Shown here: positions 32,862 to 45,170 of the stretch, piece by piece | Numbering within the stretch: position 1 is the first letter of the stretch | Layout of the letters: every line of letters starts with the position of its first letter | Source of the DNA: Trichopria drosophilae | Taxonomy: Eukaryota; Arthropoda; Insecta; Hymenoptera; Diapriidae | Reading direction: 5' to 3' | DNA length: 64,000 nucleotides | Assembly: GCA_030407085.1 (NCBI GenBank) | Contig: CM059585.1 | Span: 110,287,501-110,351,500, forward strand | Notes under the pieces: model-generated | What the model saw: only the letters and a program-made list of their open reading frames with translations | Databases searched by the model: none | Told to the model about the DNA's origin: nothing | Position numbers and translations under genes: made by a program

Positions 32862-35800
32862 GTCCAATCGTGGTGTTCCCAGGTGGATGATGAGATGATT
32901 ATTCCCTGTTCGGTTGGCCTAGATTTCAGGGTGAAAGATCTGAAGACTTTGGAACCAGCGACTTGGCTAAACGATCAGGTGAAGTTAACAAGAATTTCTA
33001 TGACGAATACACATCTTATAAAAATGATAAATATCTATAGAAAATTGAAATTAACGTTATAATCTAATGATACTTGTTTATTTCGTACGTTGCTTTGGGG
33101 TTAATTACATTATTATTTTTTCTTCTGTAGGTGATTAATGCGTACTTAAATTTAATTGTCAAGCGTGGAAATGGCACCATATACGCTTTCAGCACCCACT
33201 TTTTTAATAAAATTATTGACCTTAGCAGCTCTTATGAAGCCATCTCGAGGTGGACCAAAAATGTATGTATATATGTACTGCAAGTATGTATGTACTTTTT
33301 TACCCTATATGGTTCTAAAAAACATACCTTCAGGATAAACGAAAACTAAAATTAGGTGTTGAGCCACAAATAATCCATTAATATTTTATGTTTTTCACAA
33401 ATTTCGGTTTTATTATTCTGAGTATTATTGCTGAGATAAAGCAATACTGTACCTGAAAATATGTGGTATTTGTGAAATTGAATTATCTAAGAACTCATAT
33501 GTGTAATCGTTTTTTTCCTATTTATTTTAAATTTAATTTTAAATTAAAAAGGCACACAGATTTAAGCATCGTTTATTTTTTTTATGCAATAACAATTTTT
33601 TAAAAATGGAGACCTCTATATACGACTATTTTTAAGGTTGCTCTTTCGAATGGTTCAGTTACAAATTTCTGTCTTCACACAAAATGAGTTAATAAATATA
33701 TATGTTATTATATAACGCATTTTCACAAACTTCAATTTCTGTCATGAAAGATCATCCATTTTATGTGCTAAACTAATAACGAATATACATTTGCTTCCTA
33801 TTACTCCGATATGGTCTCCGTGCATCCTTAATACATTTCAAAATGTTGAGTGGAATTAACTGACGTAGTTTTCAACAATTTTTTTTTTGTATTTCAGGTT
33901 GACATATTTAGTAAGTACTGTTGTCAATTTCTCTCCAATTTACTGATAATGTAGTTTTTGTAGCATAAGCATTATACATTGAAAGAAATGTGGACTTAAA
34001 ATATACATATGGTATACTGCTAACGGTACTAGTAATATAATATACCTGATACATCTGTAATGTCGCCTGTAATGACGTCTGTGCCTTTGAATTATTTCTT
34101 TCAGTGCAGAATGTAGTGTTCACTGCAGAACTGCAGCTAATCTAGTTAATCTATTAAGCTAAACATTAATACTCATATTTTTTTGTTGCAGATTTTGAAG
34201 GCTTACCTAATTCAGGAATTTCAGAGCAAGAAGAAGAGACCGTGGAACGACTACGGATGGAAATTCGTTGATGTTCCCGTAGGTATCAATTTATTCCACT
34301 GGAAACATTTTATTTATCACTAGCTTCAAGCTCGTGGCTACGCTCGCTTAGACTTCAGGATCTGGTACACAGAAATCGTATTATATTAAATCATAACACA
34401 AATTTCCCTATACTAAATTTGAGCCACTCTTTTAGAGTTAGTTAAGGGTTTGGGCTGGGCGTTAATTAGTTTATTAAATAAGTAGTCAATGAGTCAGGAC
34501 TTTTCTGTCTTTATAAATATGTACATTATTCATTATACAGTTCATCTTCAAAATATTTTCCCTTATTTCTTCGGTTCATCATAAAGACAACGCGATGTTC
34601 AAGGGTTTGGACTGCGCTTTGATGAATCAGTGAGTGACCGAGCGAGTCACGAGTTTTCTTTAAACCTCTAAGATTAACGTACTAAATTGATATCTCTGCT
34701 TCCAGGATCTACCCCAATAAAACAATTTCTACGATTGCGGTGTGTTTATCTGTGCATTTGCTAATCAAATAGCACTAAATCGTAAAATTGATGTTCGTGC
34801 TAACGAAATTCCAGAATTTCGAAAAATGATGCAGGAGGAGATTGTAGCGTCCACCTTGAATCCAAGGCCACTATGCCTCAGAGCGAAGGAACCGGACAAT
34901 GAAATGCAGCTGAATGTGGTGCAGGTGAAACCGCTAAATCCTGAAGATGGTTTTACAGGGGCGCGTAGTAAACATCGTTCAGCAGCAGGTACGATTCTGC
35001 ACCCACCTACACAAAGGAAAGACACGAAGAGGAAATCACTTGCATCCATTGCAACTTCCGACTTGTTGGTAAGATACTTCTCAACTCTATTGAAACTCTG
35101 TTGAAATAAATCTTAAAGAGATAAGAAAATCTCAATTCCTTTAAGTAGATATACCAAAATCTGCACTATAAGTGTAGTAAAAACAATGTCGTATCACCCC
35201 ATTATCTAAATAACGATTGAAATAATGTTGAACTCGTTTTTGCCACATTCTAATTACATCGATCTTACATGAATTCGTGTGAATTCTCCTTAATTTGTTA
35301 GCGAAGAAAGCAACATAATCTAAAAATAAAATCTCATCTTACATTTGCAGCAAAGGACATGTGGTAATAAAGTTTAAACCTCCTCAACCTTATTTATATT
35401 TAAGAAATAAATCATATATTGTCTGTAATTAAAAATTAACTTTAATTTAACTTTAATTTCCGAACGATTATTTCTCAAGTTAGCTTTTCAAGTAAAACAA
35501 ATCACATGGAATTTATGGAATTTAAGGTGTTGAAGTGAATTAGAAAAAATTTAAATGTAGTTAAGTTAATTCGAAACTGAACAAAAACGGACTTATAGAT
35601 GCAAATTATCTTTTCTTTTTCATTCGGTATACTTATGAGACTTTAATTATTTCAATTCCAGCTCACACGTTTCTTTAGATCTGAAAAATTGTAATCCTTC
35701 TGTTTAGAAACATGTGTCGACGACTTCTGAGATCGGAACAGCATACGAAGGTGTGTGGCTGCTGCAGTCTGCAACATTTCACCAAGGCGATAAGCGCTTC

Positions 35801-36367
35801 GGGATGAAAAGTAATTCCCAATGCACCGCAAACGCTGTTGTTGCCATCGTAGCCTTCACATTATGTAATGAAAACATTACTCCTAAATTTCTCGACCGTA
35901 TTTTGGTGCAAGGAAATGAATATTACATTAGATGCAAAAAGGCATTTAATGTGCAACATCCCTTCCTTGCGTCAGACGAATTATTGACTACGCTTCAATA
36001 TCAACATTTCAATGTCAATATTGCCATCGAAGACTGCCAAAAGATGGGAACGTTCGACATGCCGGATTTGACTACACAACTGTCACTCGGAATCGAAAAC
36101 TGTGTTTCCACAAGCGACTATAGTGAATTTTTCTTTGTTGGACACTCAAAGACAACGGCCTTCAAATTATTAGGGAGATCGATGTTCATTATGTTCAACT
36201 CTCATAATGTCGACGAAAACAATTGCCTGCCTCTTCGAAAAGGGAAGAAGGGGCTAGCCAGATTATTTAAATGCATAAATGCAAAATCGCCGTCTGCATT
36301 ATTATTGTCAGATTCTCCGCGCACCAACACCTACTGGCAGATCGATGCCGTCAGAATATTGATGTAA
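32862..36367 (+). pseudogene. Spliced gene: Ulp1/SENP-type SUMO protease joined to a C76/OTU-like cysteine protease
   Basis: Exons with consensus splice sites: 32862-32978 (DLKTLEPATWLNDQ), 33131-33262 (VINAYLNLIVKRG...YAFSTHFFNK), 33898-33910 (VDIF), 34192-34278 (KAYLIQEFQSKKKRPW...VDVP), 34706-35068 (DLPQ-stop-NNFYDCGVFIC, then a charged linker) and 35708-36367. The first five form a C48 (Ulp1) peptidase with its catalytic Cys (DCG). The segment that should carry the catalytic His and Asp (HW...YYDS) between VDIF and KAYL is missing, and TAA replaces the second Gln of PQQ at 34718-34720. The final exon is a second protease-like domain. The Ulp1 half is dead. It lies downstream of the DDE transposase on the same strand and may belong to the same element. 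No 5' exon or start was found. Confidence 0.65.
35708..36367 (+). CDS. C76/OTU-like cysteine protease domain, terminal exon
   Basis: Acceptor TGTTTAG at 35701-35707; the frame runs from Lys-His-Val to a TAA at 36365-36367 with no defect (219 codons). WLLQSATFHQGDKRFG followed by SNSQCTANAVVAI matches the Gln...Cys arrangement of papain-like deubiquitinases of the C76 type and their transposon or virus relatives in arthropods. A later FIMFNSHNVDENN sits where those proteins have a D-S-H, here N-S-H. The likely role is ubiquitin or ubiquitin-like cleavage, but the Asn substitution leaves activity in doubt. Family named from memory. The reading phase joins the preceding exon directly (TTG|AAA). 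Confidence 0.55.
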   Translation, partial: KHVSTTSEIGTAYEGVWLLQSATFHQGDKRFGMKSNSQCTANAVVAIVAFTLCNENITPKFLDRILVQGNEYYIRCKKAFNVQHPFLASDELLTTLQYQHFNVNIAIEDCQKMGTFDMPDLTTQLSLGIENCVSTSDYSEFFFVGHSKTTAFKLLGRSMFIMFNSHNVDENNCLPLRKGKKGLARLFKCINAKSPSALLLSDSPRTNTYWQIDAVRILM

Positions 36368-37159
36368 ACTTTTAAAAAAAGTTCGTTAACATTTGTTTAT
36401 GTTATGTATTATACCTATCATTGAGAATTCATAGAGTTGTTTTTACCTATTGGTTATATAAGTATAGCATTTATACGTATAGTTGGGATTTTGCTACATG
36501 ACCGTTAATGCCACGGAAATATTAATCGTATAAAATGATATATAAACTTTCTCTCTAAAAAATTGTACATTGTTTGAAACATATTTTTTCCTTCAAATTC
36601 ACACAAATTCCTTCTGGTCGAAAACGCGTTTTCTATTTAAAACCTCATGATGAACAAACTCAGGTGTATATTATTTTTTAATTCAATAATTAATTTTAAA
36701 TGATCCTACTGAGAGCATATGATCTACATTTAGGATCTTTATTAATAGAACTTCAACGTTAAAAAAAAGTTTGTACAAAACAAAAAAGAATAAAAGATCA
36801 CCTGATATGCGTTTTTCAAACGTTCCAGAAATTAACAGAAAAAACGTATATGAAAATAAAAAGTAAAATGGACAGCGCATTGATTGTGCGGATGTACAAC
36901 ATATTTACATTTGGGAAAATATGGCATTGTTATATGACATTTTTTGAAAAGTTAATATGTACAAAAAAATTGTGTGCGTCTTACATTGTTTACTCTGCAT
37001 AAACTACATTAACTCAGTGTCGTCAAAAAGAACACTCTTCTCGCCACGATTTGAATACAGTTTTTCGTTTCAAAATAGAAATTAATAAAAATGGAACGGT
37101 ACGCATCTCGTTATTTTCGATGGTGCTTCTATCAACAGTATTTTTTGTTGTTTTTACTA
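36368..37159. other. Noncoding 3' flank
   Basis: AT-rich; no clear AATAAA close to the stop codon, and no terminal repeat matching the region upstream of 29860 was found. Confidence 0.4.
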
Positions 37160-37448
37160 ATTTCTTTTGTGATCGGGCGGGTATCTCTGGCCTAAAATCT
37201 AATCAGTTCTAAGTTTGGCCAAGACACACATTGAAACAAACAAAATTATTCCGTCCCGCCTATTTGGACGAGAGTTATCGCGTACACAAAAAGGAGCCCA
37301 TACAAGATCACGGACACAAATTTTTTTATTGCATTTTTGGGATCTATAGGACTTAAACCATCGACATTTGAGTAAAAACTACAGGGACATTTTTTGTGGA
37401 CTACCCACATTCAATACTTCGTCCGACCTTCGGTCTGGGTCGAAGTAA
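37160..37448 (-). mobile_element. Helitron-like fragment, TTAC end only, diverged
   Basis: Ends CTTCGGTCTGGGTCGAAGTAA before host T; upstream 'aatctaatcagttctaagtttggccaag' and 'gatcacggacacaaattttt' match the other copies. Start approximate. Confidence 0.65.
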
Positions 37449-37849
37449 TTATGACAATTTATACACTATATATGTTAGTTACCATAACAACTAGTAACTA
37501 TTTGAACAAATGATTCTAAGGTAACGAAGAGCCACTTTTCGGTTATAATCAATATTTTATGAATTTTTAAAAATAATCTTTAATGACATGGAAAGTAGTC
37601 AGTTTGAATATTTAAATGCGGTGGAAGTAGCAGGACATCATAAGCGCAGAATTTATTTTAATATAAAGAGAAGTAATTTCATGAAACATATGAAAGATGT
37701 GTAATTCGTACGACTTATATTTCAACATATTTTAAAAATCATACACTATCTTTTACACCTATTCTCTTCCTTAACGTCACCTGTCAAAACTCACCAACCG
37801 TAACCAAGATACCAATACAATCGTGAATACCACTTAAAGATTGAAACTT

Positions 37850-38130
37850 TTGGAAACTAATTTCAAATTTATAATCAGCGACTCAAAAAATACCATGTAA
37901 CGAGTTTCAAGTGACTTCGATGCATTTTTATAAAATCGTCCTGCCATTTTGGATCTGCCATTTTGAATTTGTAGATATCGACTTCAAAATTCATAATCTG
38001 CGACCCAGAAAACCCCCGAGTTATGAATTTTAACCGAATCCTCCGTATTTTCAAAAATTCGTACACCATATTTCATCCGTCATTTTGAATTTATTAATAC
38101 CAACTTCAAATTCGTAATCATTGGACCCAA
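37850..38130 (+). repeat. Degenerate tandem repeat, about 125-bp unit
   Basis: At least two units sharing 'gccattttgaatttgtagatatcgacttcaaa' and 'cataatctgcgacccagaaaa'-like segments; related single unit at 9886-10060. Confidence 0.55.
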
Positions 38131-38704
38131 AAATCCTAGTATAATGATTCTCGGGAAAAACCTTCTGGGGAAAAGGTCTTTTCTGACCAACACGTTAAAC
38201 GAGTACAGAAAAAAAAACTTCACAAAAAAAAAGATGGGGTTTTTTTAGTAAATCCAATTTTTACAGGAAAATTGCCATTTTGTTAATTTAGCCACTTTTT
38301 CAAAGTTTTTAGTATAGTTTCCAAGGATATTAGATCCCTGCCCGGAATCAAAAAGAAAAAGCAGAATATTTGCAATAGGTATGAAAAAATGTGTATTTGA
38401 ACATTTTTTGACATTTTACGTCTTGAACTGCGTAAATTGAAATATTCCTAATTTTTTACAGAATTTTTTTTCGCAAATCAGTAAAATACATGTCTCCTCA
38501 TTTTTCTTGAAGAAAAACATATTTCGATGGCGATTAATTTGGTAACATCGACCCGCCAGTTTGCCTAAATCGTGATGGATTCGGCCATATGTATTTATCC
38601 GTGACATTCAATTCTGGTAAGAAATTCTCTCTATAATAAACGTATATATACGTATTATATTACCTGGAATTATGTTTATGTTACATCAAGCATTACAATT
38701 AAAA

Positions 38705-39811
38705 CTAGTGTTGGCGTGGAGCCTCGCTAGCTTCGCTCGCTCAGAAACTTCGACCCAGTAGAGAGTCGGTTATTCCTTAATACTCGTTTGTTTACTAACA
38801 GCTTTCAATTATATTATAAAATTATATTGATATTTGGGGGTCCAATCATATTTAGGTCCAAGTGGCTTCGATAGATATGTTACAACAATATAGTGTTTCT
38901 TATATGTATGAAAATTGAAAATGAGCATTTTTAAAACTTCGACCCCGACAACAGGCCAGCCGAAGTATTAATAAATAAAAGTCGCAAAACACTTACTTCA
39001 AGCACTTGTATTGTAATAGACTATTCGAAGCATATTACATGTTTACAGCGTTTTACTAATTACTGTCTGTATCATTATGATCTTATATACAGGGTGCAAA
39101 ATTACCCTATAGTTTTTCAAAAAATGTCGACGTTTCAGACCCTAAGGAACCCAAATCAATAAATAAAAAAATTTGTGTCCGTGATCTTGTACGTCCATAC
39201 GTCCGTACGTCCCGTTTTTTTGTCTCGCGATAACTCGCGAACGGATAAGCGTAATGACATAAATTTTTTTAAAAATACGTGTCTTGGCATAACTTAGATC
39301 TGATTAGATTTTGGCGCAGATCCATAGGTCTATTACTAAAAAAAATTAGCCCCAATTAAGTTTCTTAGTAGTTTTTTTGCATTTATTTTGAAAAATACAA
39401 ATGTCATTAAAAAATGTTTCAAACAAAAAAGATAGAGCATTAAATTCTCTACAAAAAAGGTTTTTATTCATTTTCTTCCAAATGTCAACGATAATGCCAT
39501 AAAACTGGTTTAAAATGTTTATGACTATTGTCTGAAAAAGTATTGAATTTGGTCACCTCGGCAAAAAAAAATACCCTATAGTTTTTCATCAAATGTCGAC
39601 GTTTCGACCCCCTACCCCCCGGGGTAGTCTTTGCCAGCCCCTCGGGCGCGGTGATCACCTTCGGGCATATAAGTTCTTTTACGCCCTTAATACGAAAATA
39701 ACTATTTCGATATATCTAAAAGATGTCTTACAGTTCTAAAAGATATCCGTCAGAGATTTTTTCGACACTTGCAGGATATCTTTAACGAATTATATGTATA
39801 TATATTGTATA
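38705..39811. mobile_element. Chimeric Helitron-like copy, one half inverted
   Basis: 38705-39088 is the CTAG half in the same orientation as 23144. From about 39093 to 39811 the other half follows in reverse complement, lacking its terminal TTACTTCGACCC hairpin. The junction at 39089-39095 and the right end at 39811-39817 both read ACAGGGTGC, the start motif of the mariner-like TIRs, so an element or its excision may have caused the rearrangement. Confidence 0.65.
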
Positions 39812-41201
39812 CAGGGTGCGTGCGAGGAGTCTGAACATAGGGCACGCTATGTTAAAGCTAGAACGCTCCTGATTGGTCAGTTCGAGCACCAGCGCCTCTC
39901 TTCATTGGCAGCGAAGATACACGTCCAAATGCCATTACGAGTGTATGCGTATAAAGCACGCTCGTTTGTAAAAGCTGCAATATCGATATTTTGTATCGAT
40001 ATTTCACGTCAAACGTCAAACTTTCACTTTTGAAGGTTAAGAAATACATAGTTTTATTCTCGTCATTTCTGCAGCTTTCTGGTTTCAATTAAAATTTGTC
40101 ATTCCACAATTCCACAGAAATAGTGTATCATTCGCTACTAGACATTAGATAAGTATCGTAGCAATGATTTATTAAGTGTCTATTTTGAAAATAGTTTTAA
40201 ACGATCTGATACTTTGTGCTTTATTTTCCCAGATCAAATCAGCGGATCTTAGATTCTGGAAATGTTTGAGAGTTGGATGTTCGAGTACAACAGAGTGTGT
40301 GTCAATGAGAGAAATGTTTGTTAGTGCGGATTCGTCACTGGACAGCTGTTTTATCTACAATTTTAAGAAGTACGCACTAGACTGATCCGTTGGAAAGTTA
40401 AAAGTGTTTATGCTGTGTTGTGATTTTTTGAAGGATGCAAGATGGCAGCAAACTTTGTTCGCCCCTTTGCATCCCAATAGGTAGATGCGTAAGCGTAGAT
40501 ACATAAAACTTACACCGTAAGTAGCATCTATTTAACTTGATAATCACGTGACCATCACCGGAAAATCAAGGTACTGCTTTTCGTAGTACATGTAAACACA
40601 GATAACAGTGGTTTCTTCCACTATAAAAGTGTTTGACGGGCACATCAAAACGTGAGTATCCCTGGTACACACGAGGTGGCGTTACTTCAAGTCGGGACGT
40701 TGGTAAGTCACCGATTACGATGGTGAAAACTATATAATGGCACCATGTAATGCTGTAAAAACTGTTCTCCGTGTACTACACGTCAACACTTCCACTCGGG
40801 CAACTGCCGCTCTTGGTTTAGGGTAACTGGGTACCCTAAACTGGGAAACACGCTGTCAGGACCGACGGACGGGAGGAATCTCAAAGGACAAATGCATTTG
40901 TCAACAACTATGTTTTTAAAAAACATTGTCGATAAATGAATAATGTCGAATAATTAAAATATAAAATAACTTTAACGAACACAAATTCTGTCCGAATATC
41001 CTTTAAATCCTCCTACGATGAAAATATGCCGAATTACAATTTTATTCCATTGCACGTTTACAGGACCATCCAACGATAAGACAAGATAAATAATTTCCGA
41101 GAGAGAAGTGCGATATTTATGCAATTCTACACCGAGACTAGCACCTGCTTGATTTCATAAGACTACTTAACTTCGGGTACCTTTTGCAGTCTTCTTTGCA
41201 G
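39812..41201. other. Unassigned region beginning with a CAGGGTGCG half-TIR
   Basis: CAGGGTGCGTGCGAGG follows TA at 39810-39811 and looks like a mariner-type terminus, but no inverse partner was found in the window. The first 150 bases contain ATTGG (CCAAT) twice and TATAAAG, a promoter-like look. Short frames to 40385 have no recognisable motif. Confidence 0.35.
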
Positions 41202-41302
41202 CCAGAAAATTGGACCTGGCAACCAACGCCGGCATCTCGGTGAAGTTGGCCGAAATCGAATCAGAATCGTGCCAACCAGTTCGCTTCATTAAAATAAACT
41301 AA
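41202..41302 (+). CDS. Possible short terminal coding exon
   Basis: A strong acceptor (CTTCTTTGCAG, ending 41201) is followed by 33 codons of distinctly higher GC than the surroundings: RKLDLATNAGISVKLAEIES then ESCQPVRFIKIN and stop at 41300-41302. AATAAA overlaps the stop region (41293-41298). No preceding exon and no family was recognised, so this is a weak call. Confidence 0.25.
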
Positions 41303-41576
41303 GGCCTTTTTAATCATTTTATTACTGTTTTGCCTGTGTTCAAGTATGATTTTGTGAATTTAGTTACATCCTGACACCTGTTAATAAAATTGTGATATAT
41401 TACTTACATTGTTGTTTGTAAGACTATTTATACATGTTTAAAAATTAAATTCACCAAGCGCACATCACTGCGGTTTGTTCGTCATTCATGTCAACTATTA
41501 AATTATTACGGCTTTGTTGCGGCTCCACCAATCACGACATTTTCATTCTCTGGAAATTCCTTACATATATATATAA

Positions 41577-41826
41577 AGGGTATTCCTCGGTCAGCGGGAC
41601 ATAGGCATCGCACGTTAAAGAAGTAACTAGATCAGTTGACTAATCACACGGTACTTATAGGCCTTGCCGGCCTTGTAACACGTTCTTCATTCTGCTTGGA
41701 TATGTATTGTATGTATTTAAAAATTAAAAAACTATATCAATGCCCAATTACCGCGGGATTAATCAACTGGTCTCGTTACTTTTTCAACACAGGATGCCTA
41801 TGTTTCGCTGACCAAGGACCACCATG
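41577..41826. mobile_element. Mariner-type MITE, about 250 bp
   Basis: Inverse ends (left GGTATTCCTCGGTCAGCG, right inverse GGTGGTCCTTGGTCAGCG) pair over about 70 bp, sitting in a TA repeat. It shares 'gatcagttgactaatcac'-like sequence with 43340-43436. Non-coding. Confidence 0.65.
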
Positions 41827-43120
41827 TATATATATATATATGGATAGAGACCACTTTGTCGGTTTTAATTACCAAGTTAATCGAAGTTTAAATCATGAAA
41901 TTTGATACTCGTAGTGAGGCCTGAGTAATAAATCACGCGTCATTCAAAGAAACCTTACATATTATTTCTAAACCGTAACAAAATATTGGAAGTAATATCT
42001 CAGAAACCTGAAATCGATAAAGTGGGTTCATTCCCTACTGATGTCCGTATATAAATCTTCAACAAGGTCAGAGTACTACATAAGGTAAGCAAAAATCTTA
42101 CTCTCTTATTTAATTACCATAAAATGCAAAGAGTTGTGTCTATCAGATAGTCAGATAGCAAAAAGTATTGGTACGACAGCATGGAGCAAATAGGCTGTTA
42201 GTCTATTAGAATGGTTGCCACTTCTACCTTAATGGTTGAGATGCGTTATGTTGCAATGTTTTAAACGTTTACGCTATCTGTTGGTCAAATGACAAATTTG
42301 AGGTAACCATTCGATTCAGCATAAAACATTTTATATAATGACATATGTAACTCATTTTGGCCAAAAACTGAGTTATGCGGGTTGCTTCTTAAGCGACGAT
42401 TTAGCATATTCTACTGAAGTCAATTTATCTCGCTTTTCTATAATTTTCACGAAAAAATATGAACAGATGTAAGATTATTATGGTTTTTTTATGTATATCA
42501 ATGAATAAAGTTCTGATATTCTCATAAGAGTCACACTTTTATGGCACGTATTACTCTTTCCAAACACTTGTGTAAATTAACCGGAATTATTGTATTTTCT
42601 CTGTCATTTGAATGTTGATATATGAGGAATTCTCATGAAATTTTAATATTCCCAGAACTGACAATTAAAATATTAGTGTAACTCATTTAAAAAAAATGCT
42701 GTTTATTTATAAAATCCGTCATTAAAAGAATAACTACGTAAATTTAACAAATTTAATATAGAATTATTTTTAATAATTACGCGCCTTCGTAGAAATATGT
42801 CAATAAAATTTCTCTGCTGTTATTATATTCCCAGGGCATGTATAAGGGCATTCAAGGAACCTCGAAGTTTGCGGATCAACGCAATTTTTATTTCAATATA
42901 TTTTGAGCTCCTGAAGTAGCTGGGTGTTTTGCGATTGAAGGTCCTTCGAGAATGCCATGGCGCTAGCCGCATAGCCGCTTGAAACTCGTTACTCGACCGT
43001 TTAAATATTAATGTTCGAGATAATTCCTTATACCACTCTGTAGTATAAGTAATTGTCTGGTAGTGGATCTCGGTCAGCTCTACGGCATCGCATTTTAAAG
43101 CAAGAACCACTGGCATTGAG
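41827..43120. other. Noncoding stretch without recognised features
   Basis: A minus-strand frame at 42823-43116 (97 codons) has no motif and no promoter context; it is not called as a gene. Confidence 0.4.
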
Positions 43121-43127
43121 AGTTTCG

Positions 43128-43345
43128 CCTTCCTAGGAATCCTTATTCCTTTCAGTAATGTAGCTAAACAAAGCTACATATGACAGTTTCTGCCATTGTA
43201 AAAATGGTAAGGTACAGAAATCTGACAAATCCACGGAGGGGCTAACCAATCGGAGGTGACACTTTCGCAAAGGCATAGAAAGCTTTCTCAAGGACTAACA
43301 GAGCTTTAGTTATGTTACTAGAAGGAATAAGGATTTCTAGCAAGG
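43128..43345. repeat. Inverted repeat around 'aatccttattcctt'
   Basis: 43128-43175 pairs with 43306-43345 in inverse orientation (AATCCTTATTCCTT core) around a ~130-base spacer. Probably the inner part of another foldback or MITE. Confidence 0.55.
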
Positions 43346-43436
43346 CGCAACTAACGCGTGATTGGTCAACCGGTCTAGTTCCAATTCGCTAACTTGGTCC
43401 CATAAAGTTGGTCCCGCTGACCAAGATCCACCCGGT
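43340..43436. repeat. Solo terminal region of the 41.6-kb MITE family
   Basis: 'gtgattggtcaaccggtctagtt' and 'cccgctgaccaagatccaccc' correspond to the end of the 41577-41826 element. The matching left end was not located. Confidence 0.5.
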
Positions 43437-43903
43437 ACATGGCACCTTCGTTGTAATATTTGTTTTATGAATGTTAAAATTTGTTATGGTTATTATTTTA
43501 AGGTCCGAATGCATAGTCGCGGATAATCGGATAATCGAAAAATTCTGGATTTTTCGCCGGTAGTATGCGTTCCGATAGTGCGTAGAAAGATGATCTTTGT
43601 TATGTTTACCTACTGTTTTTGGTTACATTTGTATCTGTGTGTAATACTTTACATCTTTTAACGCACTTTCAGATCGCACACTTCCGACGAAAAATCCAGG
43701 ATTTTTTTATGACGTATTGTCCGCGACTATGAATTCGGACATGAAACCTCCACACGATATCATCCGCATGCTAAACGACGTCAAAAACGTGTCGACAAAC
43801 CTAACGTCGAAATTCGAAAATTATTTTCTTATTAACAAGCTTTTACTAATTTTTGGCTAATAAAAAATTGTCGATTAATAAACTTATTGCCGAGAAATTC
43901 AAT

Positions 43904-44235
43904 GAAACTGACGTCGAAATTGACGTCGAAACTGACGTCGAAGCTGACGTCGAAGCTAACGTCGAAGCTAACGTCGAAACTTACGTCGAAACTGACGTCG
44001 AAACTGACATCAAGTACGACGTCGATAGCGACGTAAAAAACGACGTCGATAACTACGTTGGAATCGACGTCCAAACATACCTCGTAAATTAAACTCAATA
44101 AACGAATACGAAGCCAGAAACGACATCAAAACCGACGTCGAATATGACGTCGAAAATTACGTCTAAATAGGGGTCGGAATGGACGTCGTAAAAGACGCCC
44201 AAAGAGGCGTCAGAAAAGACGTCGGAAAGGACGTC
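43904..44235. repeat. 12-bp minisatellite based on GACGTCGAAACT
   Basis: About a dozen good units from 43904 to 44060, then decaying units to about 44235. Each unit contains the palindrome GACGTC. Because 12 is a multiple of 3, both strands read as repetitive peptides (plus ETDVE, minus SFDV), but there is no evidence of a gene. Confidence 0.85.
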
Positions 44236-44297
44236 ACATCAGATGTTACAATCGATCTTAAAATTAGATGCCATTTCCGACGTCGGATTCGTAAAAC

Positions 44298-44721
44298 CTT
44301 TTTGTAGAGAATTTAATGCTCTATCTTTTTTGTTGGAAGCATTTTTTAATGACATTTGTATTTTTCAAAATAAATGCAAAAAACTACGAAGAAACTTAAT
44401 TGGGGCTAATTTTTTTTAGTAATGGACCGATGGATCTGCGCCAAAATCTAATCAGATCTAAGTTATGCCAAGACACGTATTTTAAAAAAAATTTATGTCA
44501 TTACGCTTATCCGTTCGCGAGTTATCGCGAGACAAAAAAACAGGACGTACGGACGTACTGACGTACGTACGTACAAGATCGCGGACACAAATTTTTTTAT
44601 TGTTCATTTGGGTTCCTTAGGGTCTGAAACGTCGACATTTGTTGAAAAACTATAGGGTAATTTTTATGCCCGAAGTGACCAAATTCAATACTTCGTCCAG
44701 ACTTAGTCTGGGTCGAAGTAA
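44298..44721 (-). mobile_element. Helitron-like fragment, TTAC end only
   Basis: From 'tttttgtagagaatttaatgctc' to the terminal GTCTGGGTCGAAGTAA at 44721, closely matching the full copies. The CTAG half is absent; the fragment abuts the 12-bp repeat region. Confidence 0.75.
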
Positions 44722-44949
44722 TTATTACATTACGAAACGTTTTGTTGCCTCAGAATCAATTTAAAATCAATTTAGAATGTATATAATAATGAATGAATAT
44801 GATACAATAATTAAGTAGTAAAGGGAAATTAAATGTTACATTTATACGCAATGGAATATATTTCCAGAATCGTATAAATTAAATCAGTAATTTATTTAAG
44901 TATTTTTAATTATTCGAAACTGTTAATAAATACGTTTTTGAATGCACAA

Positions 44950-45170
44950 CCGCCCGATAGATTTTGAATTCCCGCGCATCTAGGGACTTTCAGCGCAACC
45001 AGCGCGGGGGCAATCCACTGGCGAAAGATGCACGAACGCAGCCCTGCGCTGCCGACGCTGATGGAGGCGGAGCATAAAGCCGGTTCCCCGCCATTGGTGC
45101 TCGTGGGTGACTCGCGGTGGGGACGGTCGAGAGAGGGGACACAGCGGCGGTGAGCTGCCGAAAATCCGTG
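44950..45170. other. GC-rich island
   Basis: Markedly richer in G+C and CpG than the rest of the window ('gcgcaaccagcgcggggg', 'ccgccattggtgctcg' with a CCAAT box on the minus strand). It could be a promoter or first exon of a host gene into which the hAT element inserted, but no confident frame was seen. Confidence 0.35.

Noticed and set aside
43832..44098. Repetitive acidic and SFDV-type peptide frames on both strands
   Set aside because: Both follow from a 12-bp repeat; there is no start context, promoter or flanking domain.
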